A stretch of 64,000 nucleotides of DNA from an uncultured Arthrobacter sp. (GTDB taxonomy: Bacteria; Actinomycetota; Actinomycetes; Actinomycetales; Micrococcaceae). The DNA lies in assembly GCF_902805515.1 (NCBI RefSeq), contig NZ_CADCTE010000172.1, positions 1 to 64,000 on the forward strand, read 5' to 3'. The notes beneath the pieces were generated by a model. The model searched no databases and was not told where the DNA came from. It saw nothing but the letters and a program-made list of their open reading frames with translations. Each line of letters begins with the position of its first letter. Within the stretch, counting starts at the first letter, position 1. The position numbers and the translations under genes were made by a program. Positions 16,770 to 25,973 of the stretch are shown piece by piece.

Positions 16770-18260
16770 CTAGGCGGCTGGGGTGGCGGACGGGGTGGTC
16801 GCGAAGGCGCCCGGGGCGCCCGTTCCACTGCCCGACGGCGGAACCGGGTCGAGGTCCGACGGCGAACTGAGGGTGCCGCGCACCGCGGTGGCGGCGGCGA
16901 CGACGGGCGAGACGAGGTGCGTGCGTCCGCCCTTGCCCTGCCGCCCCTCGAAGTTCCGGTTCGAGGTGGAGGCACACCGCTCCCCCGGCGCCAGCTGGTC
17001 CGGGTTCATGCCCAGGCACATTGAGCAGCCCGCGAAGCGCCATTCGGCGCCGAAGTCCTTGAAGACCTGATCGAGGCCCTCCGCCTCGGCCTCGAGGCGC
17101 ACCCGGGCGGAACCGGGAACGACCATCATGCGGATGGCCGGGTCCTTGGCCCGCCCGCGGATGATGTCGGCGGCGATGCGGAGGTCCTCGATCCGGCTGT
17201 TGGTACACGAGCCGAGGAACACCGTATCGACCCGGATCTCCTTCATGGGCGTGCCGGCCTCGAGCGCCATGTACTCAAGGGCGCGTTCGCAGGCGGCGCG
17301 GTCGTTCTCGTCGGCGAAATCTGCGGGCGAGGGCACGGCCTGGGACAGTGAGACGCCCTGCCCGGGATTCGTGCCCCAGGTGACGAACGGTTCGAGATCG
17401 TCGGCGTCGAGGTACACCTCGGCGTCGAACACCGCGTCGTCGTCGGTGACCAGTCCCCGCCAGTTCTCGACGGCGGCGTCCCAGTCGGCACCCTCGGGAG
17501 CGTGCGGACGGCCCTTGAGATAGGCGAACGTCGTCTCGTCGGGGGCGACCATGCCGGCACGGGCCCCGGCCTCGATTGACATGTTGCAGATGGTCATGCG
17601 TGCTTCCATCGACAGCGCACGGATCGCCGAGCCACGGTACTCGAGGACGTAGCCCTGCCCCCCGCCGGTGCCGATCTTCGCGATGACGGCCAGGATAATG
17701 TCCTTTGCCGTGACTCCGGGCTTGAGCGTGCCCTCGACCGTGATGGCCATGGTCTTGAAGGGCCGCAGTGAAAGCGTCTGTGTGGCCATGACGTGCTCCA
17801 CCTCGGAGGTGCCGATGCCCATGGCCAGCGCCCCGAACGCGCCGTGGGTGGAGGTGTGGGAGTCTCCGCAGACGACCGTCAGGCCCGGCTGGGTGAGGCC
17901 CAGCTGCGGGCCGACGACGTGCACGATGCCCTGCTCGGCATCTCCCAGGGAGTGCAGGCGGACGCCGAATTCGCGGCAGTTCGCCCTCAGGGTTTCGATC
18001 TGCGTCCGGCTGGTGGGGTCGGCGATCGGCTTGTCGATATCGAGGGTCGGCGTGTTGTGGTCCTCGGTGGCGATGGTGAGGTCGGGCCGGCGGAGCCGCC
18101 GTCCGGCCAGCCGCAGGCCCTCGAAGGCCTGCGGCGAGGTCACCTCGTGGATGAGGTGGAGGTCGATGTAGAGCATGTCGGGCTGCGCCTCGGCGCCGAC
18201 GACCTCGCCCTTGCGGACGACGTGCGAGTCCCAGACCTTCTCTGCCAGTGTCTTGCCCAT
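16770..18260 (-). CDS. leuC: 3-isopropylmalate dehydratase large subunit
   Basis: A 496-residue aconitase-type subunit carrying the 4Fe-4S cluster. The cluster cysteines are in [13 protein letters not shown] and [27 protein letters not shown] and [14 protein letters not shown] are also present. The ATG at 18260 has GGAGGGA upstream and the family start [13 protein letters not shown]. The upstream intergenic region holds a GTCTCA-N5-TGAGAC palindrome and the divergent IclR regulator, which points to leucine-responsive repression. Confidence 0.96.
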   Translation of the reverse strand: MGKTLAEKVWDSHVVRKGEVVGAEAQPDMLYIDLHLIHEVTSPQAFEGLRLAGRRLRRPDLTIATEDHNTPTLDIDKPIADPTSRTQIETLRANCREFGVRLHSLGDAEQGIVHVVGPQLGLTQPGLTVVCGDSHTSTHGAFGALAMGIGTSEVEHVMATQTLSLRPFKTMAITVEGTLKPGVTAKDIILAVIAKIGTGGGQGYVLEYRGSAIRALSMEARMTICNMSIEAGARAGMVAPDETTFAYLKGRPHAPEGADWDAAVENWRGLVTDDDAVFDAEVYLDADDLEPFVTWGTNPGQGVSLSQAVPSPADFADENDRAACERALEYMALEAGTPMKEIRVDTVFLGSCTNSRIEDLRIAADIIRGRAKDPAIRMMVVPGSARVRLEAEAEGLDQVFKDFGAEWRFAGCSMCLGMNPDQLAPGERCASTSNRNFEGRQGKGGRTHLVSPVVAAATAVRGTLSSPSDLDPVPPSGSGTGAPGAFATTPSATPAA

Positions 18261-18377
18261 GGTGTTCCCTCCACCGCTCGTCCGCTGTGGCGCAAACCTG
18301 CTGTTCGCCTGCCCTGCGGAACCTTCGATCCCAACTGTTCCAGTGACGCCACCCAACACGCCAGCAGATCGACTTGC

Positions 18378-18394
18378 GTCTCAGATATTGAGAC
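18378..18394. promoter_or_regulatory. Palindrome GTCTCA-N5-TGAGAC, candidate IclR operator
   Basis: A perfect 6-bp inverted repeat with a 5-base spacer (GATAT). It ends 14 bp before the IclR ATG and lies about 120 bp upstream of leuC. The same arms and spacing recur at 33332-33348 upstream of leuB. Two sites at the loci known to be controlled by LtbR/NdgR-type IclR proteins make this a good operator candidate. Confidence 0.75.
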
Positions 18395-18408
18395 GGCAAT
18401 ATCAGTCT

Positions 18409-19131
18409 ATGGACAATTCTAGTGGTGTGGGAGTCATTGATAAAGCGGCAACCGTGCTGGATGCCCTCGAGGCGGGGCCGACGACGCTCGCACAGCTTGT
18501 GGCCTCAACCGGTCTCGCCCGGCCCACCGTGCACCGCCTTGCCCTTGCCCTCGTGCACCACCGGCTGGTCAGCCGCGACATCCAGGGGCGGTTCGTCCTC
18601 GGCAGCCGCCTGGTGGAGCTGGCCAGCGCCGCCGGCGAGGACCGCCTCATAGCCGCGGCGGGCCCGGTCCTGCAGCAGTTGCGCGATGCCACCGGCGAGA
18701 GTGCCCAGTTGTTCCGGCGGCAGGGCGAATGGCGCGTCTGCGTCGCCTCCGCCGAGCGTCCGGCCGGACTCCGCGACACCATCCCGGTCGGAACCCAGCT
18801 TTCAATGAGGGCCGGCTCGGCGGCCCAGTGCCTGCTCGCCTGGGAGGACCACGACCGGCTCCTCAAAGGGCTCCAGAATGCGCGCTTCACCCCGACGGTC
18901 CTCGCCGGCGTCCGCCGCCGAGGCTGGGCGCAGAGCCTTGGCGAACGCGAGCCGGGCGTCGCCTCGGTGTCCGCTCCCGTGCGGGGTCCGTCGGGACGCG
19001 TGGTGGCGGCTGTCTCGATCTCGGGGCCGATGGAAAGGCTGACCCGCCAGCCCGGGCGGATCCACGCCGAGGTGGTCACCGAAGCGGCCCAGCAACTCAC
19101 TCTCGCCGTCAGCAAAGCAGCCAACGAGTGA
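18409..19131 (+). CDS. IclR family regulator, NdgR/LtbR-like
   Basis: A 240-residue regulator. Residues about 8-65 are the winged helix (VIDKAATVLDALEAGPTTLAQLVASTGLARPTVHRL); residues about 75-235 are the IclR effector domain. It is divergent from leuCD, the position held by NdgR in Streptomyces and LtbR in Corynebacterium, which control leucine genes. The ATG at 18409 has no ribosome site, and CAATAT lies about 12 bases upstream, so the mRNA may be leaderless. The palindrome 15 bp upstream suggests autoregulation. Confidence 0.9.
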   Translation: MDNSSGVGVIDKAATVLDALEAGPTTLAQLVASTGLARPTVHRLALALVHHRLVSRDIQGRFVLGSRLVELASAAGEDRLIAAAGPVLQQLRDATGESAQLFRRQGEWRVCVASAERPAGLRDTIPVGTQLSMRAGSAAQCLLAWEDHDRLLKGLQNARFTPTVLAGVRRRGWAQSLGEREPGVASVSAPVRGPSGRVVAAVSISGPMERLTRQPGRIHAEVVTEAAQQLTLAVSKAANE

Positions 19132-19154
19132 CGGCCGGCTCCGCAGCGGCGGCC

Positions 19155-19682
19155 ATGCCCTGGGCCGTTTTCCTCCGGGGAGTCAACGTCCAGGGCACCA
19201 CCATCCGGATGGCGGACCTGCTCAAGGCGCTCGAGGGGCTTCCGCTTTCGAATCCGCGCACCCTGCTGGCCTCCGGAAACCTCGTCTGTACTTCGGTGCT
19301 TGGGGCGCAGGAACTCAAGGACGCAGTCGAACAGCGCCTCCGCTCGGCCTTCGGCTATGACGCGTGGGTGGTGGTTCTGCCCGCGGCGCGGCTCGCCGAG
19401 CTTCTTGCGGCCTGCCCCTTCCCCGCCGACGACCCGGCGGTGCACGCCTACGTCACCCTGAGCTCGGATCCCGCGGCGGTGGAGGAACTCGCCGCCGCGG
19501 CCCGGACCGCCGGCGAGGCACTCACGGTGCTTGGGTCCGACGCCGTCGCCTGGCAGGCGCCGCGGGGAGGAACGCTCGACTCCGGGCTGGGGAAGATCAC
19601 GGCCCGGGGCCGCTTCAATGCGGCGACGACCACCCGCAACCTAAGGACGCTGGTGAAGGTCCACGCCGCGATGGCGGGCTGA
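19155..19682 (+). CDS. DUF1697 domain protein
   Basis: A 175-residue protein filling the DUF1697 family: WAVFLRGVNVQGTTIRMADL at the start, NPRTLLASGNLVC, then GLGKITARGRFNAATTTRNLRTL near the end. The function is unknown. I used the ATG at 19155 because the family typically begins with a short M-x-FLRG(I/V)N segment. A GTG at 19128 overlapping the regulator stop (GTGA) would add nine residues and allow coupling. It is probably co-transcribed with the IclR gene. Confidence 0.85.
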   Translation: MPWAVFLRGVNVQGTTIRMADLLKALEGLPLSNPRTLLASGNLVCTSVLGAQELKDAVEQRLRSAFGYDAWVVVLPAARLAELLAACPFPADDPAVHAYVTLSSDPAAVEELAAAARTAGEALTVLGSDAVAWQAPRGGTLDSGLGKITARGRFNAATTTRNLRTLVKVHAAMAG

Positions 19683-19807
19683 CCCCATCCTCATTCCGGC
19701 ATCTCCGTACGCACCGCGCGCCGCGGCCCCGCCGAACCGCTCCAACCCCAGCCCCGGGCCGCCGTCATCGCCGCCGCGCCCGGCCCGTCAGGTGCGCCGC
19801 GGCCCGG

Positions 19808-21433
19808 TCACTTCGTGCGCCCCGCCGCCGCCAGCGCCGCCCGGAAGTCGTTGTACCTGCCGATTTCGTCGATCACCGGTTGGGCGACCACCGTCTCGGC
19901 CACCTTTGCACAGGCGGCGCGGAGCCGGCGCCGCGCCTTGCGGCCGCGGGCCTTGGCCGCGAACCGGGCGATCACCGAAGCGAGTACCGCCAGGAGGATC
20001 CCCGCGGCAACACCACCGGCGATCAGCAGCGTGGGCACCGGGAACCCCTCGACAGAGGGAGCGTCCGGGACATCGAACTGAAGGAACCCCATCGCCGCCA
20101 TGACCCCGAGCCAGCCGAGGCCGACGACGAGGGCGGCCAGCGCCAGCCACTGCAGCAGACCCACCAGCGGCCACCACCAGGACCTTCGGCCGGTGTCGAG
20201 GTTGGTCCCGGCGAGGGCCTGGTCGAGTCCGTCGAGGAGCGTAGGCACGGTCCCGCGCGCCGCCGAGCGGATGGCGGAGCGCCAGGGCTCAACAGACGAT
20301 CCCGCTGCAGTGTCGGCAAACGTCCGCAGCGCCTGGTCGACCCGGGCCCGCTGCGCCGGCGCTCCTGAGGGCATCGAGGTCCGCCGGAGGGCCGCGTCGA
20401 CGTCGCTCCGGCGCAGGTTGAGCCGCCGGAGCGGATCGGAGCGGAGGGAACCCAGCCAGCGGGTCACGGGCCAGCCCGTGGCTGCGTGGGCGTCACGGCG
20501 GTAGGAACGCACAACCGCGTCAACGACGGCGTCGACCCCGGCGGCCGCGGCGAGGCGGGCCGAGAGATCGGCCTGGGCCGCCTTGCCGGGTATCGGGAGG
20601 TCCTCCGGCCCGGCGAACGGGGCAAGCTGGGTGGAGGCCGCGGCGACATCGGCTGCCAGCCGGGCGTTCGCAGCCTGTTTCCGCCCGGCGATCTGCCGGA
20701 TCGCGCCGGCGAGGTCGTCGAGGCCGTCCCGCGTCCGGGCGGAGACGGGAAAGACCCGCACACCGCGAAGGCCCTCCTCGGCCAGGATGCCGGACAGTGA
20801 AGCGGTCACCTGCTCCTGCTGGCGGCCGGAAAGCCGGTCCGCCTGGTTCAGCGCGACGAGGGTCACGGCGCCGTGGGAGGCCAGCGGCGCGAGGAAGTCA
20901 TGATGAAGCGCCGCGTCCGCGTATTTCTGCGGGTCGACGACCCACAGCAGGACGTCCACCTGGCCCGACATGCGTTCGACGATGGTCCGGTGGGCTGCGG
21001 CGGTCGAGTCGAAGTCGGGAAGGTCAAGCAGGATCAGCCCGCCCGTGTCCGAGCCGAGCAGCGCGGCGTTTGCAGGCATCTCATGGCGCTCGTCGACTTC
21101 CAGCCAGTCAAGGAGCGGGCCGCTTCCCTCGGCGCCCCACACCACGGCCAGGGGCTTCGAGGTCGTCGGGCGCCGGGCCGCGACCCGCGCCACCTCGGTG
21201 CCGCTCAGTGCGTTGATCAGTGACGATTTGCCGCTCCCTGTGGGACCGAAAATTCCGATGACCGTGTGGTCGGCGGACAGCGAGCGGCGGCTGCTTGCCC
21301 GGTCGAGCACGCCGAAGAGGCCCTGCACGTGCTCGTCGGGAAGCCGTCCTTCGGCGAGCCCGCGCACACTGTCGAGTGCCTCGAGTTGATTATGCAGACC
21401 GCTCTTGGACCCCGCACCGCGGTGCCGGCTCAC
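19808..21433 (-). CDS. Dynamin-like GTPase, second of a pair
   Basis: A 541-residue membrane GTPase. The P-loop is GPTGSGKSS (about residues 64-72), the switch II is DLPDFDS in place of DxPG, and NQADRL serves as the guanine motif. A helical middle domain follows, then two membrane spans: one in WWWPLVGLLQWLALAALVV and one in LLIAGGVAAGILLAVLAS. The tail is basic and helical. The GTG start overlaps the upstream GTPase stop by four bases (GTGA). Tandem GTPases of this form resemble actinobacterial dynamin pairs (DynA/DynB, IniA/IniC) that act on membranes; a similar role here is inference. Confidence 0.8.
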   Translation of the reverse strand: MSRHRGAGSKSGLHNQLEALDSVRGLAEGRLPDEHVQGLFGVLDRASSRRSLSADHTVIGIFGPTGSGKSSLINALSGTEVARVAARRPTTSKPLAVVWGAEGSGPLLDWLEVDERHEMPANAALLGSDTGGLILLDLPDFDSTAAAHRTIVERMSGQVDVLLWVVDPQKYADAALHHDFLAPLASHGAVTLVALNQADRLSGRQQEQVTASLSGILAEEGLRGVRVFPVSARTRDGLDDLAGAIRQIAGRKQAANARLAADVAAASTQLAPFAGPEDLPIPGKAAQADLSARLAAAAGVDAVVDAVVRSYRRDAHAATGWPVTRWLGSLRSDPLRRLNLRRSDVDAALRRTSMPSGAPAQRARVDQALRTFADTAAGSSVEPWRSAIRSAARGTVPTLLDGLDQALAGTNLDTGRRSWWWPLVGLLQWLALAALVVGLGWLGVMAAMGFLQFDVPDAPSVEGFPVPTLLIAGGVAAGILLAVLASVIARFAAKARGRKARRRLRAACAKVAETVVAQPVIDEIGRYNDFRAALAAAGRTK

Positions 21434-23190
21434 CGGCCGCCACCGGCGGTGGTGCCTGCGGCGAGATCGGTTCCGGCGAGCCGGCGCGCATAGGCGAAGA
21501 GCGCTTCGGGCGGTGTCTGGGCTGCCACCGGGGCGAGGAGGACGATGAATTTTTCCTTCTCCTCATCGAGCAGGGCGCGGCACCGGCGCTCGAGGTTGTC
21601 GCGCGCCGTCTTGGCCAGCCGGCGGACGGCGTCCTCACCGAAGACGGCTTCAAGGAGCTTCTGGCCGACGACGGCCGAACCGCCGGCGATGCCGATCTCG
21701 GCACCGGACAGACCACCGGTCGACGCGAAGACGACCACCATCAGGGCCACCGCCACCCCGTTGACGCCGAAGGAAAGCATCCGTGCGGCGAAGCGCTTGT
21801 CGGAGCCTTCGGTGCTGACCAGCTCGAGCAGATCCTGCTGCCACTCCCTCACCTGCCGTGCGGCCTCGGCGGAAAACTCGTCGCTGACATAGGCGCCCCG
21901 GCCGGCCAGCAGGGCCCGGCCGGCGTCGTCGCTGCGCCACCACTGCTCGGTCTGCTCGAACGCCTTCGCCGATTCTTCGACAATGACCGAGTGCAGCCCG
22001 GTCTCGATCGCCGCCGCAACCGTGGTTGCCGGGGCGGGCTGGCCGGTGAAGAACGCGGTGATCCGGTCACGCAGCCATCCCACCCGGGTCTCGATGCCGC
22101 GCATGAACTCTCCGGTGCCGACGAAGTCCTGCCAGCGGGCGAGGACCTCCCCGCGGAGCATTGTTCCGTCCTCGGTGGAGCGGAGGATCGCCGCGAGGGC
22201 CTCCTGGTAGGCGGCCTCAGCCGCCCCGGAAAGGCGGGCAGCGGTCGCCTGCTGGGCCTCGGCGGCCTCAGCGACCTCCTCGACGCGACCAGCGAGGGCG
22301 CGCACCGCTCCGGCCAGGGTGCGGCGCGCAATGTCGGTGCGCCCCTCCGCGTCGGCGGCGAGGGCTCCGAGCCAGCGGCGGATGGGATCGACCGACCCGG
22401 CGGGGAGCATTCCTTCCTCATCGAGGGCCGACTCCTGCACGACGAAGATCGGGGCGTGCCCGAGGGACTCGGCCGTGAGGAGGGTCATGAGGTCTTCACG
22501 GACTTCCTCCTCCACCCCGGCCGGCACCCGGTCGAGCACCACGGCCAGGAGGATGTCGCGCCGGGCCGCCTCGGCGAGCAGCTTCCACGGGACGGCGTCG
22601 GCATAGCGGTTGGCTGTGGTGACGAAGATCCAGAGATCGGCCGCAGCGAGCAGCTGCCCGGCGAGGCGGCGGTTCTCGTCAGCGATTGAGTCGATGTCGG
22701 GGGCGTCGAGGATCGCCAGCCCGCGCGGAACGGTCGCCTCACCCTGCAGGAGGAGGGTTCCTGCTGCGGCTCCGACGGCGTCCTGGGGGGCGAGTTCGCC
22801 CGCGCCGGCCTGGACCCGGCTGAGCGAGGGCAGCACCCGCTGGGAGGTGAACCATTCGGCTTCGGCGGGGTGGTGGAGCAGGATGGGCTGCCGCGTCGTC
22901 GGCCGCACCGCTCCGGTTCGGGTCACCGGCCGCCCGATGAGGGCGTTGACGAGGGTGGACTTGCCGGCTCCGGTCGATCCTCCGATGACGGCGAGAAGCG
23001 GAGCGTCGAGCCGGTCGAGCCGCGGAAGGATGTAGTCGTCGAGTTGCGCGGCGGCCGCGGCAGCCGCGGCGCGCGCTGCGGGGGCCCCTGCGAGGGAGAG
23101 CGGGAAACCGGCGCCCAGCAGCGCACCATGTACTTCCCGGAGGAATCCCGCTACCCCGCGGGCGTCGGCGGCGGTGAGGGATGCATTCAT
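21430..23190 (-). CDS. Dynamin-like GTPase, first of a pair
   Basis: A 586-residue GTPase. The P-loop is GGSTGAGKST (about residues 69-78), with a threonine switch in RPTTRQ and DAPDIDS as the DxP motif. VVLDRVPAG occupies the usual NKxD place and lacks a clear N-K-x-D, so base specificity is uncertain. Long helical middle and effector regions follow. A hydrophobic hairpin (VNGVAVALMVVVFASTGGL, then AEIGIAGGSAVVGQKLLEAVFG) could insert into a bilayer. It overlaps the next GTPase by four bases, so the two are probably made together and may form heteromers. Confidence 0.8.
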   Translation of the reverse strand: MNASLTAADARGVAGFLREVHGALLGAGFPLSLAGAPAARAAAAAAAAQLDDYILPRLDRLDAPLLAVIGGSTGAGKSTLVNALIGRPVTRTGAVRPTTRQPILLHHPAEAEWFTSQRVLPSLSRVQAGAGELAPQDAVGAAAGTLLLQGEATVPRGLAILDAPDIDSIADENRRLAGQLLAAADLWIFVTTANRYADAVPWKLLAEAARRDILLAVVLDRVPAGVEEEVREDLMTLLTAESLGHAPIFVVQESALDEEGMLPAGSVDPIRRWLGALAADAEGRTDIARRTLAGAVRALAGRVEEVAEAAEAQQATAARLSGAAEAAYQEALAAILRSTEDGTMLRGEVLARWQDFVGTGEFMRGIETRVGWLRDRITAFFTGQPAPATTVAAAIETGLHSVIVEESAKAFEQTEQWWRSDDAGRALLAGRGAYVSDEFSAEAARQVREWQQDLLELVSTEGSDKRFAARMLSFGVNGVAVALMVVVFASTGGLSGAEIGIAGGSAVVGQKLLEAVFGEDAVRRLAKTARDNLERRCRALLDEEKEKFIVLLAPVAAQTPPEALFAYARRLAGTDLAAGTTAGGGR

Positions 23191-23251
23191 CTTTCCATTC
23201 TGCCAGCTTGCTTACTTTCCTGCTGAAGCAAACCGAGTCACCCCTGAACGC

Positions 23252-23293
23252 AAAAACGCCCCGGACATTCGAGGAATGTCCGGGGCGTCTTTT
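23252..23293. terminator. Strong bidirectional terminator
   Basis: A perfect 15-bp stem (ACGCCCCGGACATTC and complement, 23256-23270 and 23274-23288) closes a 3-base loop. It has a T run on the minus strand (complement of 23252-23256) and TCTTTT on the plus strand. It terminates the minus-strand tRNA transcript before the GTPase operon. A second small hairpin (GTCCTT-CAAT-AAGGAC, 23299-23314) sits between it and tRNA-Glu and may guide 3' processing. Confidence 0.88.
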
Positions 23294-23319
23294 CCGATGT
23301 CCTTCAATAAGGACGCTCG

Positions 23320-23392
23320 TGACCCCAGCGGGATTCGAACCCGCGTTACCGCCGTGAGAGGGCGGCGTACTAGGCCGCTATACGATGGGGCC
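23320..23392 (-). tRNA. tRNA-Glu(CTC)
   Basis: A 73-base cloverleaf. The acceptor GGCCCCA pairs with TGGGGTC (one G-T pair). The anticodon stem GCCGC encloses a loop with anticodon CTC. The T loop is GGTTCGAATC and the discriminator is A. CCA is not encoded. It follows tRNA-Gln on the same strand. Confidence 0.95.
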
Positions 23393-23468
23393 AGTACTTT
23401 GAAACTGCTTACTGCGATACTGCTTTTACTGCTGTACTACTTTACCTTACGGCTTGCATTTTACTGCG

Positions 23469-23540
23469 CTGGGGTACCAGGACTCGAACCTAGAATGTTG
23501 GTACCAGAAACCAGTGTGTTGCCAATTACACCATACCCCA
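23469..23540 (-). tRNA. tRNA-Gln(CTG)
   Basis: A 72-base cloverleaf. The acceptor is TGGGGTA/TACCCCA, the D arm GTGT..ACAC, and the anticodon loop TTCTGGT carries anticodon CTG. The T arm contains GGTTCGAGTCC and the discriminator is G. The outermost anticodon pair is C-A, a mismatch. The 76-bp spacer to tRNA-Glu is AT-rich and contains TACTGC repeats. Confidence 0.95.
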
Positions 23541-23607
23541 ATGGCACTTTCCGAAGGCCCCAGTGGTGCAGGCTCCCGGCTGCGTAACCGCTCCGCGCCG
23601 AGAAATA

Positions 23608-23637
23608 ACTCTACCGGAAAGATGGCAGGAACTGCAA
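23608..23637 (-). promoter_or_regulatory. Candidate promoter for tRNA-Gln and tRNA-Glu
   Basis: On the minus strand TTGCAG, an 18-base spacer and TAGAGT are found about 68 bp upstream of tRNA-Gln, overlapping the end of the HAD gene. The same -10 box TAGAGT precedes tRNA-Lys at 50824. The assignment is by eye. Confidence 0.5.
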
Positions 23638-24402
23638 AACGGCGTCCAGGGAGGTGATCCGGCGCAGCCCCTCCCCCGCCGTTCCGGCCTCCTCCGCCCC
23701 GCTTCCCGGGGCGTCGGGAGCCCCCGACGGGGCGGGTGAGCCGGCACCACGCCGGTCAAGCCAAACGCCGACCAGCCCTGCGGTATCCGCGGCCCGGGCG
23801 TCGATGGCAGGGTTGTCGCCGACATAGAGGGTACGGGCAGGGTCCGTGCCAAGGCGTCGAGCACCTTCACGGAAAATAGCGGGGTCGGGTTTCGCGGCTC
23901 CGACGGCATCGATCCCCACCAGCACCCGAATCCGGCTCAGCCCGGACCGGTCAAGCTTGGCCCGCTGGTAGTCGTGCACGTTGTTGCTCACGGCGCCGTA
24001 CGGGACGCCCCTGACCTCGAGCTCGTCGAGGAGGGGCATCACGTCGTCGTACGGCCGGAAATGCAGCGGCAGCGTCGCCTCGTAGGCGCTGGTCCACCGG
24101 TGGGCGGCCTCCCCTTCAAGGGGATCCGCGATGAAGGAGGCCTGGGCGTGGCGGGCGCGCCGAAGACGCTGCTCGGCGAACGTCACCTGGCCGGCCAGGA
24201 AGGCCTCATAGTGGCCCTGGGGGTCCGTGGTGAAGAGCCGCTTGTACTCCGCCCAGTCGTCATCGCTCAGATGCCCAAAGGCATCCCCCGCGATGTGGTG
24301 GAGGGTCCGGCCCATGGCAGTCTCAAGGTCGACCAGCGTGTCATCGATGTCAAAGAGCACTCCCTCGATCACCGGCACCCCTTTCCCCGGGCCCTCCCTC
24401 AT
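23611..24402 (-). CDS. HAD family hydrolase
   Basis: A 263-residue haloacid-dehalogenase-type phosphatase. Motif I is LFDIDDTLVD with both nucleophile and acid Asp, motif II is AVSNN, motif III is AAKPDPAIF, and motif IV is YVGDNPAIDARAA. A helical cap (about residues 25-95) is present. A Gly/Ala/Pro-rich insertion near 225-245 is not typical. The ATG overlaps the gltX stop by one base (TAATG), so it is translationally linked to gltX. The substrate is unknown; phosphoglycolate-like or nucleotide substrates are both possible. Confidence 0.87.
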   Translation of the reverse strand: MREGPGKGVPVIEGVLFDIDDTLVDLETAMGRTLHHIAGDAFGHLSDDDWAEYKRLFTTDPQGHYEAFLAGQVTFAEQRLRRARHAQASFIADPLEGEAAHRWTSAYEATLPLHFRPYDDVMPLLDELEVRGVPYGAVSNNVHDYQRAKLDRSGLSRIRVLVGIDAVGAAKPDPAIFREGARRLGTDPARTLYVGDNPAIDARAADTAGLVGVWLDRRGAGSPAPSGAPDAPGSGAEEAGTAGEGLRRITSLDAVLQFLPSFR

Positions 24403-25910
24403 TAGTCGCCTGCCCCGGCAAAGGCGCGGATCCGCGCCAGGGAGGAGTCGCGGCCGAGGATGACCATTGACTCGAACAGGGGCGGGGAGATGCGCCGGCC
24501 CGACACGGCGGTGCGCACGGGGCCGAACGCAAGCCGGGGTTTGAGGCCGAGGTCGTCCACGAGGGCAGCCCGCAGGGCGCCCTGGATTGACTCCGCGTCC
24601 CAGTCGGCCACGGCTTCGAGCGCCTCGAGCGTCTTGCCGAGGACCTCGTCGAGGCTGTCCGGCAGGCCCTTCCGCGCGTCGTCGGCGACGTCGATGGCGT
24701 CGTCGTCCTTGAAGAGGAAACCGAGCATCTCGGGAGCCTCACCGAGCAGGGTGATCCGTTCCTGGACCAGCGGCGCGGCCTCGGCGATGATTCTTTCCTC
24801 GCGCTCCGTGACCGGATCCTCGATCAGTCCGGCGGCCTGGAGATAGGGGACGAGGCGGGAACGGAAGTCCTCCTGCTCGAGCAGCCGGACATGGGTGCCG
24901 TTGATCGCCTCGGCCTTCTTGAGGTCGAAGCGCGCGGGGTTGGCCAGGACGTCGCGGACATCGAACTTCTCAACGAGCTGCTCGACGCTGAAGATGTCCT
25001 CGTCAGCGGAGAGGCTCCAGCCCAGCAGCGAAAGGTAGTTGAGCAGCCCTTCGGGGATGAACCCGCGGTCCCGGTGGAGGAACAGGTTCGACTCCGGGTC
25101 GCGCTTGGACAGCTTCTTGTTGCCCTGGCCCATGACGTAGGGCAGATGCCCGAACAGCGGCATGTAGCGCGCGACGCCGATATCGATCAGGGCGCGGTAG
25201 AGGGCGATCTGCCGCGGGGTGGAGGAGAGCAGGTCCTCGCCGCGCAGCACATGCGTAATACCCATCAGGGCGTCGTCGACAGGATTGACGAGCGTGTAAA
25301 GGGGCGCTCCATTGGCCCGGACGACGGCGAAGTCGGGGACGCTGCCGGCCCTGAAGGTGATCTCGCCGCGGACCAGGTCTGTGAACGTGATGTCCTCATC
25401 GGGCATCCGCAGCCGGAGCACCGCGTTCCGGCCCTCGCTGCGGAACGCCTCGCGCTGGCTCTCGGTGAGGGTGCGGTCGAAGTTGTCGTAGCCGAGCTTG
25501 ACGTCGCGCCCGGCAGACCGGTGGCGGTCCTCGACCTCCTCGGGCGTGGAGAAGGATTCGTAGAGGTGCCCGGCCTCCACGAGTTTCGCGATCACATCCT
25601 GGTAGAGGTCCCCCCGCTGCGACTGCCTGTACGGTTCATGCGGGCCACCGACCTCGACGCCCTCATCCCAGTCGATGCCAAGCCAGCGCATTGCGTCGAG
25701 CAGCTGGTTATAGCTTTCCTCACTGTCGCGGGCGGCGTCGGTGTCTTCGATCCGGAAGACAAGCTTGCCGCCGGTGTGCCGGGCGTACGCCCAGTTGAAG
25801 AGGGCGGTGCGGATCAACCCGACGTGCGGTGTGCCCGTCGGTGACGGGCAGAACCGCACGCGGACCGGGGTTGAGTCATTGACAGTGGGGATTTCGGCTG
25901 CAGTAGTCAT
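24402..25910 (-). CDS. gltX: Glutamyl-tRNA synthetase
   Basis: A 502-residue class I synthetase. The HIGH signature appears as [14 protein letters not shown] and the KMSKS signature as [29 protein letters not shown] and the anticodon-binding C-terminal region are also present. It charges tRNA-Glu and, in actinobacteria that lack glutaminyl-tRNA synthetase, also tRNA-Gln for later amidation. Both tRNA genes lie downstream on the same strand, which is a notable functional linkage. Confidence 0.96.
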   Translation of the reverse strand: MTTAAEIPTVNDSTPVRVRFCPSPTGTPHVGLIRTALFNWAYARHTGGKLVFRIEDTDAARDSEESYNQLLDAMRWLGIDWDEGVEVGGPHEPYRQSQRGDLYQDVIAKLVEAGHLYESFSTPEEVEDRHRSAGRDVKLGYDNFDRTLTESQREAFRSEGRNAVLRLRMPDEDITFTDLVRGEITFRAGSVPDFAVVRANGAPLYTLVNPVDDALMGITHVLRGEDLLSSTPRQIALYRALIDIGVARYMPLFGHLPYVMGQGNKKLSKRDPESNLFLHRDRGFIPEGLLNYLSLLGWSLSADEDIFSVEQLVEKFDVRDVLANPARFDLKKAEAINGTHVRLLEQEDFRSRLVPYLQAAGLIEDPVTEREERIIAEAAPLVQERITLLGEAPEMLGFLFKDDDAIDVADDARKGLPDSLDEVLGKTLEALEAVADWDAESIQGALRAALVDDLGLKPRLAFGPVRTAVSGRRISPPLFESMVILGRDSSLARIRAFAGAGD

Positions 25911-25973
25911 GATGGGCCAATTCTAGTAGCCGGACCCTTCGCCCCCCGGCCACCGGGGGAGGCAGCCGCCGAG

